Source of the DNA: Malus domestica
Taxonomy: Eukaryota; Streptophyta; Magnoliopsida; Rosales; Rosaceae
Assembly: GCF_042453785.1 (NCBI RefSeq)
Contig: NC_091673.1
Coordinates: 7,771,001 to 7,835,000 of the forward strand
Direction of reading: 5' to 3'
DNA: 64,000 nucleotides
Below are positions 22,209 to 32,610 of the stretch, one piece after another. The translations under genes and the position numbers were made by a program. The notes below the pieces were generated by a model, which searched no databases, had not been told where the DNA came from, and saw only the letters and a list, made by a program, of their open reading frames with translations. Within the stretch, counting starts at the first letter, position 1. Each line of letters opens with the position of its first letter.

Positions 22209-23472
22209 TAACAACTTCAAGACTCTTCCTCGCTTACCAAAGCAATTTTTCAGGCTACATGAGTGTCATTGGCCCTAAATGTTGTCTTTACAGGTAACTA
22301 CTCTGAATTTGCTCTTGAAATATCGCCTTTGGTCTTACTTTTATGAATAACTTGTTAATTGTTACTCTTAATTTGATGTTGGAGTTAATGCTTTCGCATC
22401 CTAAACGGTCCGTTTCCAATCACAAACTTTGTGAACTATATGCTCAAAAACCTTGATGGTTCAAGCTACCATTACGGAATACCTCTTGCCATGATGTTCT
22501 TTTTCACACTGACGTTGGAATCGGTTACTCAAAGACAGTTGTGCTTTGCTGCTCGACGAATTGGTCTACGAGTAAGAGCAGCTCTCATTGCCTTAATCTA
22601 CAAGAAGTCCATCTCAATCTCTCTCAAATCTGGCTGCCCAAGCAATGGAAAATTTAATCAGCGTGGACGTAGAAGCAATCGGGGAGTTCTTCTCATCCAT
22701 TCACGGAGTTTGGCTTATTCTGCTTCAAGTGTTTACGGTGCTGTTGGTTCTAGCAGTTCCTTGAAATAAGGTTCAATCTTGTGGGATTATGCCCAAACTT
22801 GACCTTAAGTCTTGCAACCCAATTTTTGAAATGCCTAATCCGTCAATGAGAATCCTCCCTCCTGAGGGTTCTACTACTCGGAACAGTGCTTGAATCAATG
22901 TAGACTTTCCACTTCCTGTCCTTCCCACAACACTGGTTTTCCTCTTTTCCGAGAAGGTGCATGTGACCCCTTTGATCACCATTGGGAGAGCTGGGTGATA
23001 CTGAACTTGCAGGTTCTGAAGTTCGACTTTTCCTTCAGTTGGCCAATCAACGTTTGGCCTAGAACCTTCGATCACAAGCGGTGCCTCACTTGGTGAAGTC
23101 TCTCAATTGATATCATTGAGTTGTCGACATTGCATAGATTCCAAATAACCCAAGCCTGCAGGACCATGAGGTTAAAGCCAAAAGTGCCGTTGATGCCCAT
23201 ACCCGAACACACTTGTCCAAGGCAGGCAAAATTCTAGTTCATTGTTTTCGAGTGTATTTACTTAATGTATATGCAGTAGTAATTGATCAGGAATTGGTTC
23301 AGGAATGTCTCTTGCAACTCGTCCGAAAAGACGGTCGTCTATGTCACTCATCAACTAGAATTTTTAGAAGCAGCAGACTTTGTTTTGGTAAGTTAATTAT
23401 TGATTACATGGACATTTTTTTTTTCAAATACTCACTTATCTAACTCATGATTATAATTCAATTATTTATATT
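22209..23472 (+). pseudogene. ABCC (MRP-type) transporter pseudogene, left part, with an inverted NBD2 piece
   Basis: Plus strand, about 22395-22765, is first transmembrane-domain sequence (ESVTQRQLCFAARRIGLRVR, then ALIYKKS), with a frameshift near 22650. From about 22770 to 23200 the minus strand encodes the second nucleotide-binding domain start: linker QAWVIWNLCNV, Walker [11 protein letters not shown] and the Q-loop region LGIIPQD. At about 23290-23393 the plus strand encodes the end of the first nucleotide-binding domain (family reading VTHQLEFLEAADFVL, with small frameshifts), then a donor GTAAG. The host exon order would be TMD1, NBD1, TMD2, NBD2, so NBD2 is both displaced and inverted here. 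The gene continues after the Copia block at 30514. Confidence 0.82.
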
Positions 23473-23477
23473 TAGGT

Positions 23478-23757
23478 TCTTAACCAAGAAGATCAGACTT
23501 GCAGAAAGAAAAAGAAAGAAACAATACAGAGAATATAGAAGAAAACTTAGAAAGAATATGAAAGGTTTTGTATTGATAGAATGATATTTTTCTTACAAAC
23601 AATAAGCTGCAATCAGCTTTTTATATCCCTATAGTAGCCTAACTACCTTGCTTACTGTGTAAGCTACACAGCACCATCCTAACTAACTTTCAACAGAAAT
23701 ATGAATGACATGGAAGATGATGTGGCATTCACTTGAGTCAATTATTATCAGTCAACA
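23478..23757 (-). repeat. Copia LTR, left, minus orientation
   Basis: 280 bp. On the minus strand it starts TGTTGACTGATAATAATT directly after a purine tract (GATTGAGGGGGGA), placing it as the 3' LTR of the adjoining pol. A matching LTR lies inverted at 30229-30508. Confidence 0.88.
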
Positions 23758-23770
23758 TCCCCCCTCAATC

Positions 23771-25285
23771 TCAACGAGGGAAACCAAGTTTGAGATTGAA
23801 ACAATGACGAGTGAATGGCGGACTATGTAATCCTTTAGTAAGAATATCAGCGGTCTGTTCATCAGTAGGGAGATACTCAACCAACAGATCACCATTATGC
23901 ACCCTTTCACGGACAAAATGATAATCCGTATCAAGGTGTTTGATTCTCGAATGATACACCGGATTAGCACTGAGTGCTATTGCGGATTTATTATCACAGA
24001 ATATAGTGGGTTGAACAGGTAATGCAACTCCCAAATCTTTCAAAATGAGCCGAATCCATGCCACATCTGCTGCAGTATGAGCAAGTGCCTTGTATTCCGC
24101 CTTTGTAGAACTGCGAGAGACAGAGGATTGCTTCTTTGACTGCCAAGAGATTGGATTCCCACCAAGATAAACCACATAACCAGTCACAGATCGTCTTGTG
24201 TTCAAATCAGCAGCCCAATCAGCATCAGAAAACGCTGTCAAATGTATGTCAGTATCAGCTGCATATGTAAGACCACATTCGACAGTGCCTTGAAGATATC
24301 GAATAATTCGTTTGACAGAAGTAAGATGTATATCTGTCGGAGCAGTCATAAATTGACACACGGAATTCACAGCATAAGCTATATCTGGACGTGTAAAAGT
24401 GAGATATTGCAGGGAACCAACCAAACTTCGGTACAATGTGGAGTCCTGCAATGGTATGCCCTCATTCAATAGCATCTGATTGTGAGGTTTGCATGGTGTA
24501 TTCGCAGGTTTACAAGACTCCATTCCAGCTTTATGAATAAGATCTTTAACATACTTGGATTGATTCACAAATATCTCTCCATTCTCCTTGTATTGAATCT
24601 GAAGTCCCAGGAAGTAAGTAAGTCTGCCCATATCCTTTAAGTCAAAAACACCTGCCAAATCATCGATAACTTGCTGAACTTTGCTAGCATTTGATCCTGT
24701 CAAAATGATGTCATCGACATATAGTAAAAGAACCACCACATCCTTGTCATCATTCTTCACAAACAAACTGGTATCCGATGAAGAGGGTATAAATCCCAAA
24801 GCTGGTAAATAGGTTGTGAACTTTGAATTTCATGCCCGAGGGGCTTGCTTCAACCCATACAACGATTTAATCAACTTGCAGACATAATGGGGTTTAGTTT
24901 GATCAACAAACCCTTGAGGCTGTTTCATATACACCTCTTCTTGTAAGTCACCATGCAGAAATGCATTTTTGATATCTAACTGCCTCAATTCCCATTTATT
25001 TATAGCTGCTAAGGATAAAATGAGTCGTACAGTAGTGTGGCGTACTACTGGACTAAAAGTTTCTGAGTAGTCAATGCCTTGTTCTTGGGAAAAACCTTGA
25101 GCCACAAGTCTGGCTTTATACCTCGATACACTTCCATCAGGATTCTTCTTAACTTTATATACCCACTTACTGCCAATAATGGTTCTGTTTGGTGGAGAAG
25201 GAACCAACTGCCAAGTTCCTTGAGTTTTGAGGGCATTAAACTCCTCTTGCATTGCAGTTTGCCAGATTTGAATGTCAGATTATAA
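23771..25285 (-). pseudogene. Copia pol fragment: reverse transcriptase and RNase H
   Basis: Minus-strand frame from about 25285 to 23771. It opens within [12 protein letters not shown], contains the reverse transcriptase core ([28 protein letters not shown], then LLLYVDDIILTG with the catalytic YVDD), and ends with Copia-type RNase H (SDADWAAD, SSTKAEYKAL, CDNKSAI). A TGA at 24830-24832 follows GLKQAPRA at a place where the family has Trp; the frame continues after it. Integrase and protease are absent because the sequence switches strand near 25.29 kb. Confidence 0.88.
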
Positions 25286-25329
25286 CCTCAGCATTAAACT
25301 CCTCTTGCATTAAACTCCTCTTCAAAACA

Positions 25330-25550
25330 GGTCCTATAGTTGAATGTCAGATTTGTTCTCGCAGAGGTCATACTGCTGCAAACTGTTCGAATAGGAGTGA
25401 TGGTTATCAGATTATAATCTGTCAAATTTGTGGAAAGAAAGGTCATAATGCTCTGGAATGTAGACATCGGAATAACTATTCCTATCAGGGGGCACCTCCA
25501 CCTCCTTCTCTTACTACATTTTCTGCTCAAGCTCCGTCTCACATGACTAT
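25330..25550 (+). pseudogene. Copia gag zinc-knuckle fragment, inverted relative to pol
   Basis: The plus strand encodes two CX2CX4HX4C zinc knuckles, CQICSRRGHTAANC and CQICGKKGHNALEC, followed by a Pro/Ser/Gln-rich stretch. In a normal element gag and pol share a strand; here pol is on the minus strand just to the left. The boundary (about 25255-25345) holds two copies of TTGAATGTCAGATT and duplicated ATTAAACTCCTCTT words. Confidence 0.8.
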
Positions 25551-26185
25551 ACAACAACAACAACAAAGCATTTTCCCACTAAGTGGGGTCGGCTATATGA
25601 ATCCTAGAACGCCATTGCGCTCGGTTTTGTGTCATGTCCTCCGTTAGATCCAAGTAATCAAGTCTTTTCTTAGGGTCTCTTCCAAAGTTTTCCTAGGTCT
25701 TCCTCTACCCCTTCGGCCCTGAACTTCTGTCCCGTAGTCACATTTTCGAACCGGAGCGTCAGTAGGCCTTCTTTGCACATGTCCAAACCACCGGAACCGA
25801 TTTTCTCTCATATTTCCTTCAATTTTGGCTATTCCTACTTTACCTTGGATATCCTCATTCCCAATCTTATCCTTTCTCGTGTGCCCATACATCCCACGAA
25901 GCATCCTCATCTCCGCTACACCCATTTTGTGTACATGTTGATGCTTCACCGCCCAACATTCTGTGCCATACAACATCGTTGGCCTTATTGCCGTCCTATA
26001 AAATTTTCCCTTGAGCTTCAGTGGCCTACGACGATCACACAACACGCCGGATACACTCTTACACTTCATCCATCCAGCTTGTATTCTATGGTTGAGATCT
26101 CCATCTAATTCTCCGTTCTCTTGCAAGATAGATCCTAGGTAGCGAAAACGGTCACTTTTTGTGATCTTCGCTAGATTGCTCCGGT
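25551..26185 (-). mobile_element. LINE, 3' part of the reverse-transcriptase ORF
   Basis: Minus-strand frame (about 26190-25644) encodes the C-terminal region of plant LINE polymerases: FRYLGSILQENG, HRIQAGWMKCKS, ASGVLCD-like SVSGVLCDRRRP, KGKFYRTAIRPTMLYGTECW, RWFGHVQRRPTDAPVR. The 3' end is at the left with a (TTG)n tail (25550-25566). It is preceded by GTCTCACATGACTAT, which recurs at 30215-30229, so it looks like a 15-bp target duplication. The 5' part of the LINE is missing. Confidence 0.82.
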
Positions 26186-27689
26186 CATTAGTGTGGATAA
26201 GTATATAAATGGATAGAGATAGGAAAGCAAACACAAGATGTACGTGATTCACCCAGATTGGCTACGTCCACGGAATAGAGGAGTTCTCATTAATTGTGAA
26301 GGGTTTACACAAGTACATAGGTTCAAGCTCTCCTTTAGGGAGTACAAGTGAATGATTTAGTACAAATGACATTAGGAAATATTGTGGGAGAATGATCTCG
26401 TAACCACGAACTTCTAAGTCCCGGAGTGTGGTATCGGCTTGACTTTCCTTATCTATCTCATAGGTAGATGTGGAATCTTCTCTGGAAGTACTCTTCCTCC
26501 ATCCAGGGGTGGTATCTGTAACTGGTGGAGATGCACAAGGTAATGTATCAATGTCACTTGAAGCTTACTTGTAGTTTCAGGCTTGGTCAAGCGCGATACA
26601 AACCATGTAGTAGGAGTCCTCCAAGTCGCCGAGCTAGGGGATCTGCTGAAAGAGGTAACAGACAAGGTAAGCAATCAGAGCTCCGGCTGATTGTTCACAT
26701 TCTCCCTATCTTGCAGGCAGCATGAAGGATAAAGAGAAGAAAAATGAGAAGAGATGATATGGGATACTTTTGCTTTTGAAGAAGTAACTTTCCACAGGCT
26801 TATTCTTGAACTGGGCTGGAGGGTTTTCTGGTTTCCTCCAAAGTATAAGGCCGACTGAAGAATTTGAGGGTCAAAACAAGTCCATCAAATCTAGAGTACG
26901 TTCGACCCTGCTGATATGGGATACTTTTGCTTTTGACAGAGTAGTGGATGTATCGGCACGTGTGCTGTTACGCTTGTCTCCACATGCTTCCTTGTATCCT
27001 TCTCACTTGCCCTATCCTCAGGCAGATGCGGTATCTTCCTTGGAAGCATAAGATGTTGAAGATGAGTACTCGAGAGCAATGCCAGGGTAAGGGGTTCCAG
27101 GCAGTCAGTTCCTGGCTGGAAGCTTGATTCCAAGTGCTGACTGATTGCTCTCTTTCTCCTTGTCTTGCAGGTAAGAACAAGGCCAAAGGAAAAGACAGGG
27201 AAAAAGCATGATATGGGATACTCTTGCTTTTAACCCTGATGATATGAGATATTCTTGCTCTAGTATAGCTTGTTTACAGAGGTATTATCGGGGGGAAAGA
27301 AAGCTGAATATTTCGAAAGGCTTCGTTGGGAGTGCCCTCTCAGATAAGAGGAAGGGTTGAGCATTTTTGCAGGTCTGCCTGTCCGTTGGGGATGGAGGTC
27401 GACATATATAGGAGTCTCCCTAACATCAAGTAATAATGTTATTCCTTTACCCTGCTTGGTCATAGCACGGTAGTGGGAGCTGCCAGCTTCACAAGTTTTA
27501 ACTCTGTCAGAGCACTTTGAAAAAGTGGTCTGTGGTATCTGGAAAGCTGATGTTGCGTGTGAAGATTACAGACAAGCTTTATCCAAGGAGATCCGGCTCT
27601 TGAAGTTGGGAAAGTGGTGCCTCTTCGGTTTTCGAACAAGCAATCCTGTCGGGGATCTGGCTCTCGAGATTCGGAGAACGATGCCTCTT

Positions 27690-28350
27690 CGATTTTTGAG
27701 AAAGCAATCATGCTGGGGGTTTGGCTCTCGAGATTCGGAGAGCGGTGTCTTCGATTTTTGAGAAAGTAATCATGTTGGGAGTTGGGAGTGTTTTCTCGAA
27801 TATGAGTAAAGGTTGGGCATGTTTGCTAGTCTACCTTGCCACGAAGCACAGAGGTTGACACACAGGGACTTTCCAATTATCCAGCAGTGGTACTGTTCCT
27901 TTACCCTCTCTTCGATTTTTGAGAAAGTAATCATGTTAGGAGTCTGGCTCTCGAGATTCGGAGGGCGGTGCCTCTTCGATTTTGGAGCAAGCAATCTTGT
28001 TGGGGGTGTTTTCTCGAATGTGAGTAAAGGTTGGGCATGTTTGCTAGTCTACCTTGCCACGAAGCACAGAGGATGACACACAGGGACTTTCAAATTATCC
28101 AGCAGTGGTACTGTTCCTTTACCCTCTATTCGATTTTTGAGAAAGTAATCATGTTGGGAGTCTGGCTCTCGAGATTCGGAGGGCGATGCCTCTTCGATTT
28201 TGGGGCAAGCAATCTTGTTGGGAGTGTTTTCTCGAATGTGAGTAAAGGTTGGGCATGTTTGCTAGTCTACCTTGTCATGAAGCACAGAGGTTGACACACC
28301 GGGACTTTCCAATTATCCAGCAGTGGTACTGTTCCTTTACCCTTGTAGGT
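27690..28350. repeat. tandem array, 218-bp unit, about three copies
   Basis: Equivalent positions recur at 27813, 28031 and 28249. Each unit carries TCTCGAGATTCGGAG, then GAGTAAAGGTTGGGCATG, then CCAGCAGTGGTACTG. The three same-looking open frames of about 87-100 aa here are products of the repeat, not genes. Confidence 0.88.
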
Positions 28351-28665
28351 AATAATATGGTAGCTAGGCCGTCAAAATTTATGTGTCTAAACTTTGTTAG
28401 TGTTGTTTCTTTGCTATTCTTTTACCCTTCTTGGTCAGAGCGATGTAGTGAGAGTTGCAAGCTTCACGTGTCTCGACTTTGTCAGAGAACTTTGGCAAAG
28501 TTATATGTGGTACCCATGAGCTACTGTTGCGTGTGGGAAGTGGGTGATTGAACAGTACGATTCATGTGCTTTCTACTTCGCCAGAAATCTTCGACAGAAT
28601 GCCCATAATTTCCGCAAAGCTGAGTGTGCGTGTGACAGGTGCTGACAAGGCTGGAAAAGTAGGTG

Positions 28666-28999
28666 CCTCTTCGATTTCTGAGATCGACCCTCGTGGTCTC
28701 TGAGCAGCCCAGCTTTTGAGAAAGCAAACCTCTTCGATTTCTGAGATCGGCCCTCGTGGTCTCTGAGCAGCCCAGCTTTTGAGAAAGCAAACCTCTTCGA
28801 TTTCTGAGATCGACCCTCGTGGTCTCTGAGCAGCCCAGCTTTTGAGAAAGCAAACCTCTTCGATTTCTGAGATCGGCCTTCGTGGTCTTTGAGCAGCCCA
28901 GCTTTTGAGAAAGCAAACGCCTCTTCGATTTCTGAGATCGACCCTCGTGGTCTCTGAGCAGCCCAGCTTTTGAGAAAGCAAACGCCTCTTCGATTTCTG
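28666..28999. repeat. tandem array, 63/65-bp unit, about 5.3 copies
   Basis: CCTCTTCGATTTCTGAGATCG begins units at about 28666, 28729, 28792, 28855, 28920 and 28985. The first three steps are 63 bp and the last two 65 bp (an extra GC). The unit is a multiple of three in most steps, so all frames give repetitive proteins. Units abut directly with no spacers, so it is not a CRISPR array. Confidence 0.92.
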
Positions 29000-29139
29000 A
29001 AGCTTCGTCGAGTGCAGATTTTTATAGAGGCTAACATTAAGTTCCAAAGCACACTTGAATATCCACCTGTAGAAGCTCCATTCTTGCACTTCTAAGATCT
29101 TGATTTGTCCGACCTCTTCTCTCTTCTACACCTTTGAAA

Positions 29140-29814
29140 ATGTCTGGCCCCTCCGACCGTCGTTTTGACTTGAACCTTGTTGAAGAGGCAGCCCCGCCTT
29201 CTCCAGACAACATATGGCGCCCATCCTTCGTCTCCCCTACTGGTCCTCTTACTGTTGGGGATTCCGTGATGAAGAATGATATGACCGCTGCGGTAGTGGC
29301 CAGGAACCTTCTCACTCCCAAAGATAACAGACTACTTTCCAAACGGTCTGATGAGTTGGCTGTTAAGGATTCTCTGGCTCTTAGTGTTCAGTGTGCAGGT
29401 TCTATGTCTAATATGGCACAACGCCTATTTGCTCGAACCCGCCAAGTTGAATCATTGGCGGCTGAAGTGATGAGTCTCAAACAGGAGATTAGAGGGCTCA
29501 AGCATGAGAATAAACAGTTGCACCGGCTCGCACATGACTATGCTACAAACATGAAGAGGAAGCTTGACCAGATGAAGGAATCTGATGGTCAGGTTTTACT
29601 TGATCATCAGAGATTTGTGGGTTTGTTCCAAAGGCATTTATTGCCTTCGTCTTCTGGGGCTGTACCGCGTAATGAAGCTCCAAATGATCAACCTCTGATG
29701 CCTCCTCCTTCTAGGGTTCTGTCCAGTACTGAGGCTCCGAATGATCCCCCTCCGGTGCCTTCTCTTTCTGGGGCTCTACCGACTGCCGAGACTTCTCCTA
29801 AGCAACCTTTGTGA
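29140..29814 (+). CDS. TE-associated coiled-coil protein of unknown function
   Basis: Open frame of 225 residues from ATG 29140 (MSGPSDRRFDLNLVEE) to TGA at 29812-29814. Residues about 85-155 form a likely coiled coil (LAAEVMSLKQEIRGLKHENK). The C-terminus is Pro/Ser-rich, with three variants of an S(G/R)(A/V)L-EAPNDPP-type repeat. There is no zinc knuckle, protease or polymerase motif. It stands directly downstream of the 63-bp array and inside the nested element, so a role for that element is likelier than a host role. My memory is that near-identical frames are common in Rosaceae genomes; this needs a search. Confidence 0.55.
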   Translation: MSGPSDRRFDLNLVEEAAPPSPDNIWRPSFVSPTGPLTVGDSVMKNDMTAAVVARNLLTPKDNRLLSKRSDELAVKDSLALSVQCAGSMSNMAQRLFARTRQVESLAAEVMSLKQEIRGLKHENKQLHRLAHDYATNMKRKLDQMKESDGQVLLDHQRFVGLFQRHLLPSSSGAVPRNEAPNDQPLMPPPSRVLSSTEAPNDPPPVPSLSGALPTAETSPKQPL

Positions 29815-30073
29815 AGGCTCCCTCTTGTTTGTTTATTTTGACTCAAGTATATGTACATATTTGTAATTTATCAAGATATCAATAAATAAGCTTTCCTTCA
29901 TTTCAACGTATTGTGTTAAATCACCAAAGCCTTCTTCGCTAAGTTCTTTGAATTTTCTTTTGTTGAAGCTTGTATGTTGGAGCTTTGTGAGTGGAGCATG
30001 TAGGTTGAGGTAGTGTTCCCTTAATTTCCCGAACGAGGACAACTTCTCGGTTGGAGACTTGGAAAATCCAAGT

Positions 30074-30214
30074 CACTGAGTGGGATCGGCTATATGAATC
30101 TTAGAACGCCATTGTGTTCTGTCCTGTGTCATGTCCTCCGTTAGATCCAAGTACTCTAAGTCTTTTCTTAGGGTCTCTCTCAAAGTTTTCCTGGGTCTTC
30201 CTCTACCCCTTAGG
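30074..30214 (-). mobile_element. second LINE 3' end, 140 bp
   Basis: Matches 25570-25715 in the same orientation (GTGGGATCGGCTATATGAAT, GTCATGTCCTCCGTTAGATC). It stops at CCTCTACCCCTT, just before GTCTCACATGACTA. It appears to be a 5'-truncated LINE end. Confidence 0.75.
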
Positions 30215-30228
30215 GTCTCACATGACTA

Positions 30229-30508
30229 TGTTGACTGATAATAATTGACTCAAGTGAATGCCACATCATCTGCCATGTCATTCATATTTCTGTTGAAAGT
30301 TAGTTAGGATGGTGCTGTGTAGCTTACACAGTAAGCAAGGTAGTTAGGCTACTATAGGGATATAAAAAGCTGATTGCAGCTTATTGTTTGTAAGAAAAAT
30401 ATCATTCTATCAATACAAAACCTTTCATATTCTTTCTAAGTTTTCTTCTATATTCTCTGTATTGTTTCTTTCTTTTTCTTTCTGCAAGTCTGATCTTCTT
30501 GGTTAAGA
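30229..30508 (+). repeat. Copia LTR, right, plus orientation
   Basis: 280 bp, reverse complement of 23478-23757 at very high identity. Starts TGTTGACTG directly after GTCTCACATGACTA and ends CTTGGTTAAGA beside target-site TAGGT. Confidence 0.88.
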
Positions 30509-30513
30509 TAGGT

Positions 30514-32610
30514 AATTAAAGACAGTCATATTGGTCTGTCCGGCACGTCCAAGGAGCTGATTGCAGATCGTAATGGTGAACTCGTGAGGCAAATACAAAA
30601 TCTCTACGGCAAGTTCGGACTTGTCAGCAAGATTCCTCAGAACACACTACTTATTGCCGTAATACAAAACGAACTGCTAAAATATTACACGTAGAAATAG
30701 TGGAAGAAGCTTCCATTAACAACAATGTTGTTAATAAGAAAAGCCGAGAAGAGGAAGAAGAAGCACACACAGGACGAGTAAGTGGAGTGTGTATTCGACA
30801 TTTGTGACTCGTGCATATGGAGGCACACTTGTTCCTGTTATCTTGCTCTGTCAAGTTCTCTTCCAGGGGCTTGAAATGGCAAGAAACTACTGGATTGTTT
30901 GGGCGTCAAAGAAGGAAAATGGAATTACCATAGAAGAGATGAACTGGATTTTCGCTTTGTAATCGGGAGGGAGGGAGCTGTGTCTTCATCTTGGTAAGGG
31001 CTGTTATAACCTCAGCCGTCACCATTGAAACTTCCCAGCGTCTCTTGCATGGGTGATGAGTTCAGTTTTCTGAGCACCTATGGCGTTTTTTTTATTCCAC
31101 TCCTTCTAGTCGAATCCTCAATAGGGTAAGTAAGATATTCTCTAGTTCACAAGTTCAACGTTAGATTTTGTTAAACTGTTTCATTGAATTATAAATCAAA
31201 TTCTAAGAGTACTACAAAACATGGCTTTTCTCGTTGCTTACATAAACTTATGAATATTACAGTCTTCGACTGATCAAAGCACAGTGGACATGGATATTCC
31301 ATTCAGATTAGCTGGATTAGTATTTGCACTCATCCAGCTAATAGGTTCCGTCATCCTTATGTCTGTAGTGGCCTGGCAAGTCTTCCTCCTTTTCCTTGTC
31401 GTCTTTGCGCTCTCCACGTGGTACATGGTAAACAAGAAGAGAACCTTAGTTCGTTCCACACTTAAAATTGCAATGCATAATCTTGTTTCTTGATAAAAAT
31501 TAAACGCATAAGTACTGTGCTTTGCTTTTCCCCAGGTGTATTGCATTAGCACTGCCAGAGAATTATCCAGGATGGTTACAATTCAAAAGGCTCCAATACT
31601 GCATCAATTTTCCGAATCAATCACGGGGGCTGCAACTATTCGTTGTTTCAATCAAGAACAAGATCGCTTCATGAAGAAAGTAAGAAGCGATTTTTCAGGA
31701 GTAGCCTTTCACAATTATGTAACCACGAAATGGTGCGAATGAACTTTCTCTTCAACTTAGCCTTCTTCATAGTCCTCATCGTCTTGGTGACCTTGCCTGC
31801 ATCCGCCATTTATCCCAGTAAGCCCCCTTGTGTCCCCTATGTTTTACTAAACCAAGATTTAAGAGGAAATGTTATTAATTCATTCAATCTGATTGGGATT
31901 AATGCTTTTGAATCTCAGGTTTGGCAAGATTGGCTGCATCTTATTGGTTTAACCTCATGGTCCTTCAGGCTTGGTTATCTGGAATCCATGCAATGTCGAA
32001 AACTCAATGATATCAGTTGAGAGAATTCTTGAATTCAAAAGAATACCAAGTGAGGCACCGCTTGTGATTCAAGGTTCTAGGCCAAACACTGGTTGGCCAA
32101 CTGAAGGAAAAGTCAAACTTCAGAACCTGCAAGTTCAGTATCACCCAGCTCTCCATATGGTGATCAAAGGGGTCACCTGCACCTTCCCGGGAAATATGAA
32201 AGTCGGTGTTGCGGGAAGGACAGGAAGTGGAATGTCTACTTTGATTCAAGCACTGTCCCGAATAGTAGAACCCTCAGGAGGGAAGATTCTCATTGACAGA
32301 TTAGACATTTCAAAATTGGGTTGCAAGACTTAAGGTCAAGTTTGGGCATAATCCCGCAAGATTCAACCTTATTTCAAGGAACTGTGAGGACTAATCTGGA
32401 TTCCCTGGAGCAGCATTCGTGTCACAAAATAATTGGAATCTCGCCGAGTATGCTACATAGCAAGCTTGACTTGCTAGAACCAACAGCACCGCAAACACTT
32501 GAAGTGGAATAAGCCAAAAACTCCATGAATGGAAGTGAAGAGCTCCCCGATTGCTTCTACGTCCATGCTGATTAAATTTATGATATTTCCATTGCTTGGG
32601 CAGGCTAGAA
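30514..32610 (+). pseudogene. ABCC transporter pseudogene, right part (end of NBD1, TMD2, NBD2)
   Basis: The plus strand resumes the ABCC gene at the exon starting GTAATTAAAGAC (VIKDSHIG, then KELIADRNGELVRQI, end of NBD1). TMD2 exons follow: about 30735-31060 with frameshifts (family reading YSTFVTRAYGGTLVPVILL), 31262-31430 (DIPFRLAGLVFALIQL), and 31536-31990 (ISTARELSRMVTIQKAPILH, ATIRCFNQEQDRF). NBD2 begins near 32060 and has GRTGSGMSTL, with Met replacing the Walker A lysine that binds ATP phosphate. It breaks off after [11 protein letters not shown], before the ABC signature and Walker B. From about 32512 to 32605 the minus strand shows TMD1 sequence (family reading MDVEAIGELFTSIHGV). 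Frameshifts, the K-to-M change and the lost signature make it non-functional. Confidence 0.85.

Larger units (their letters stand above)
26190..30070 (+). mobile_element. repeat-rich non-autonomous element (LARD-like), boundaries uncertain
   Basis: This stretch lies between two LINE pieces. It has dispersed words (GATATGGGATACTTTTGC near 26755, 26914, 27211), a 218-bp tandem array, a 63-bp tandem array, one 225-aa open frame, and a 3' leader-like tail. No pol genes are seen and I found no clear LTR pair. The call as a non-autonomous retroelement rests on its nested position and repeats. Confidence 0.45.
23478..30508. mobile_element. Copia-derived insertion block with two inverted LTRs
   Basis: The block begins TCTTAACCAAGAAG and ends with the exact reverse complement. 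It is flanked by perfect 5-bp repeats TAGGT (23473-23477 and 30509-30513). The terminal 280 bp on each side are the same LTR in opposite orientation, each with its U5 end outward. Inside, left to right, are minus-strand reverse transcriptase/RNase H, a plus-strand gag zinc-knuckle piece, LINE sequence, a repeat-rich element with a 225-aa open frame, and another LINE 3' end. Removing the block joins an intron acceptor (TATATTTAG) to an ABCC exon beginning GTAATTAAAGAC. Confidence 0.82.

Noticed and set aside
27813..28551. Three similar open frames of 87-100 aa as a gene family
   Set aside because: They are the same frame repeated by the 218-bp tandem unit and have no family resemblance.
28666..28999. 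Regular repeats that could suggest a CRISPR array
   Set aside because: Units are directly joined 63/65-bp tandem copies without unique spacers, in a eukaryotic genome with no cas genes.
28562..29089. Minus-strand 131-175 aa repeat proteins
   Set aside because: They are translations of the 63-bp array in three frames; length comes from the unit being a multiple of three.
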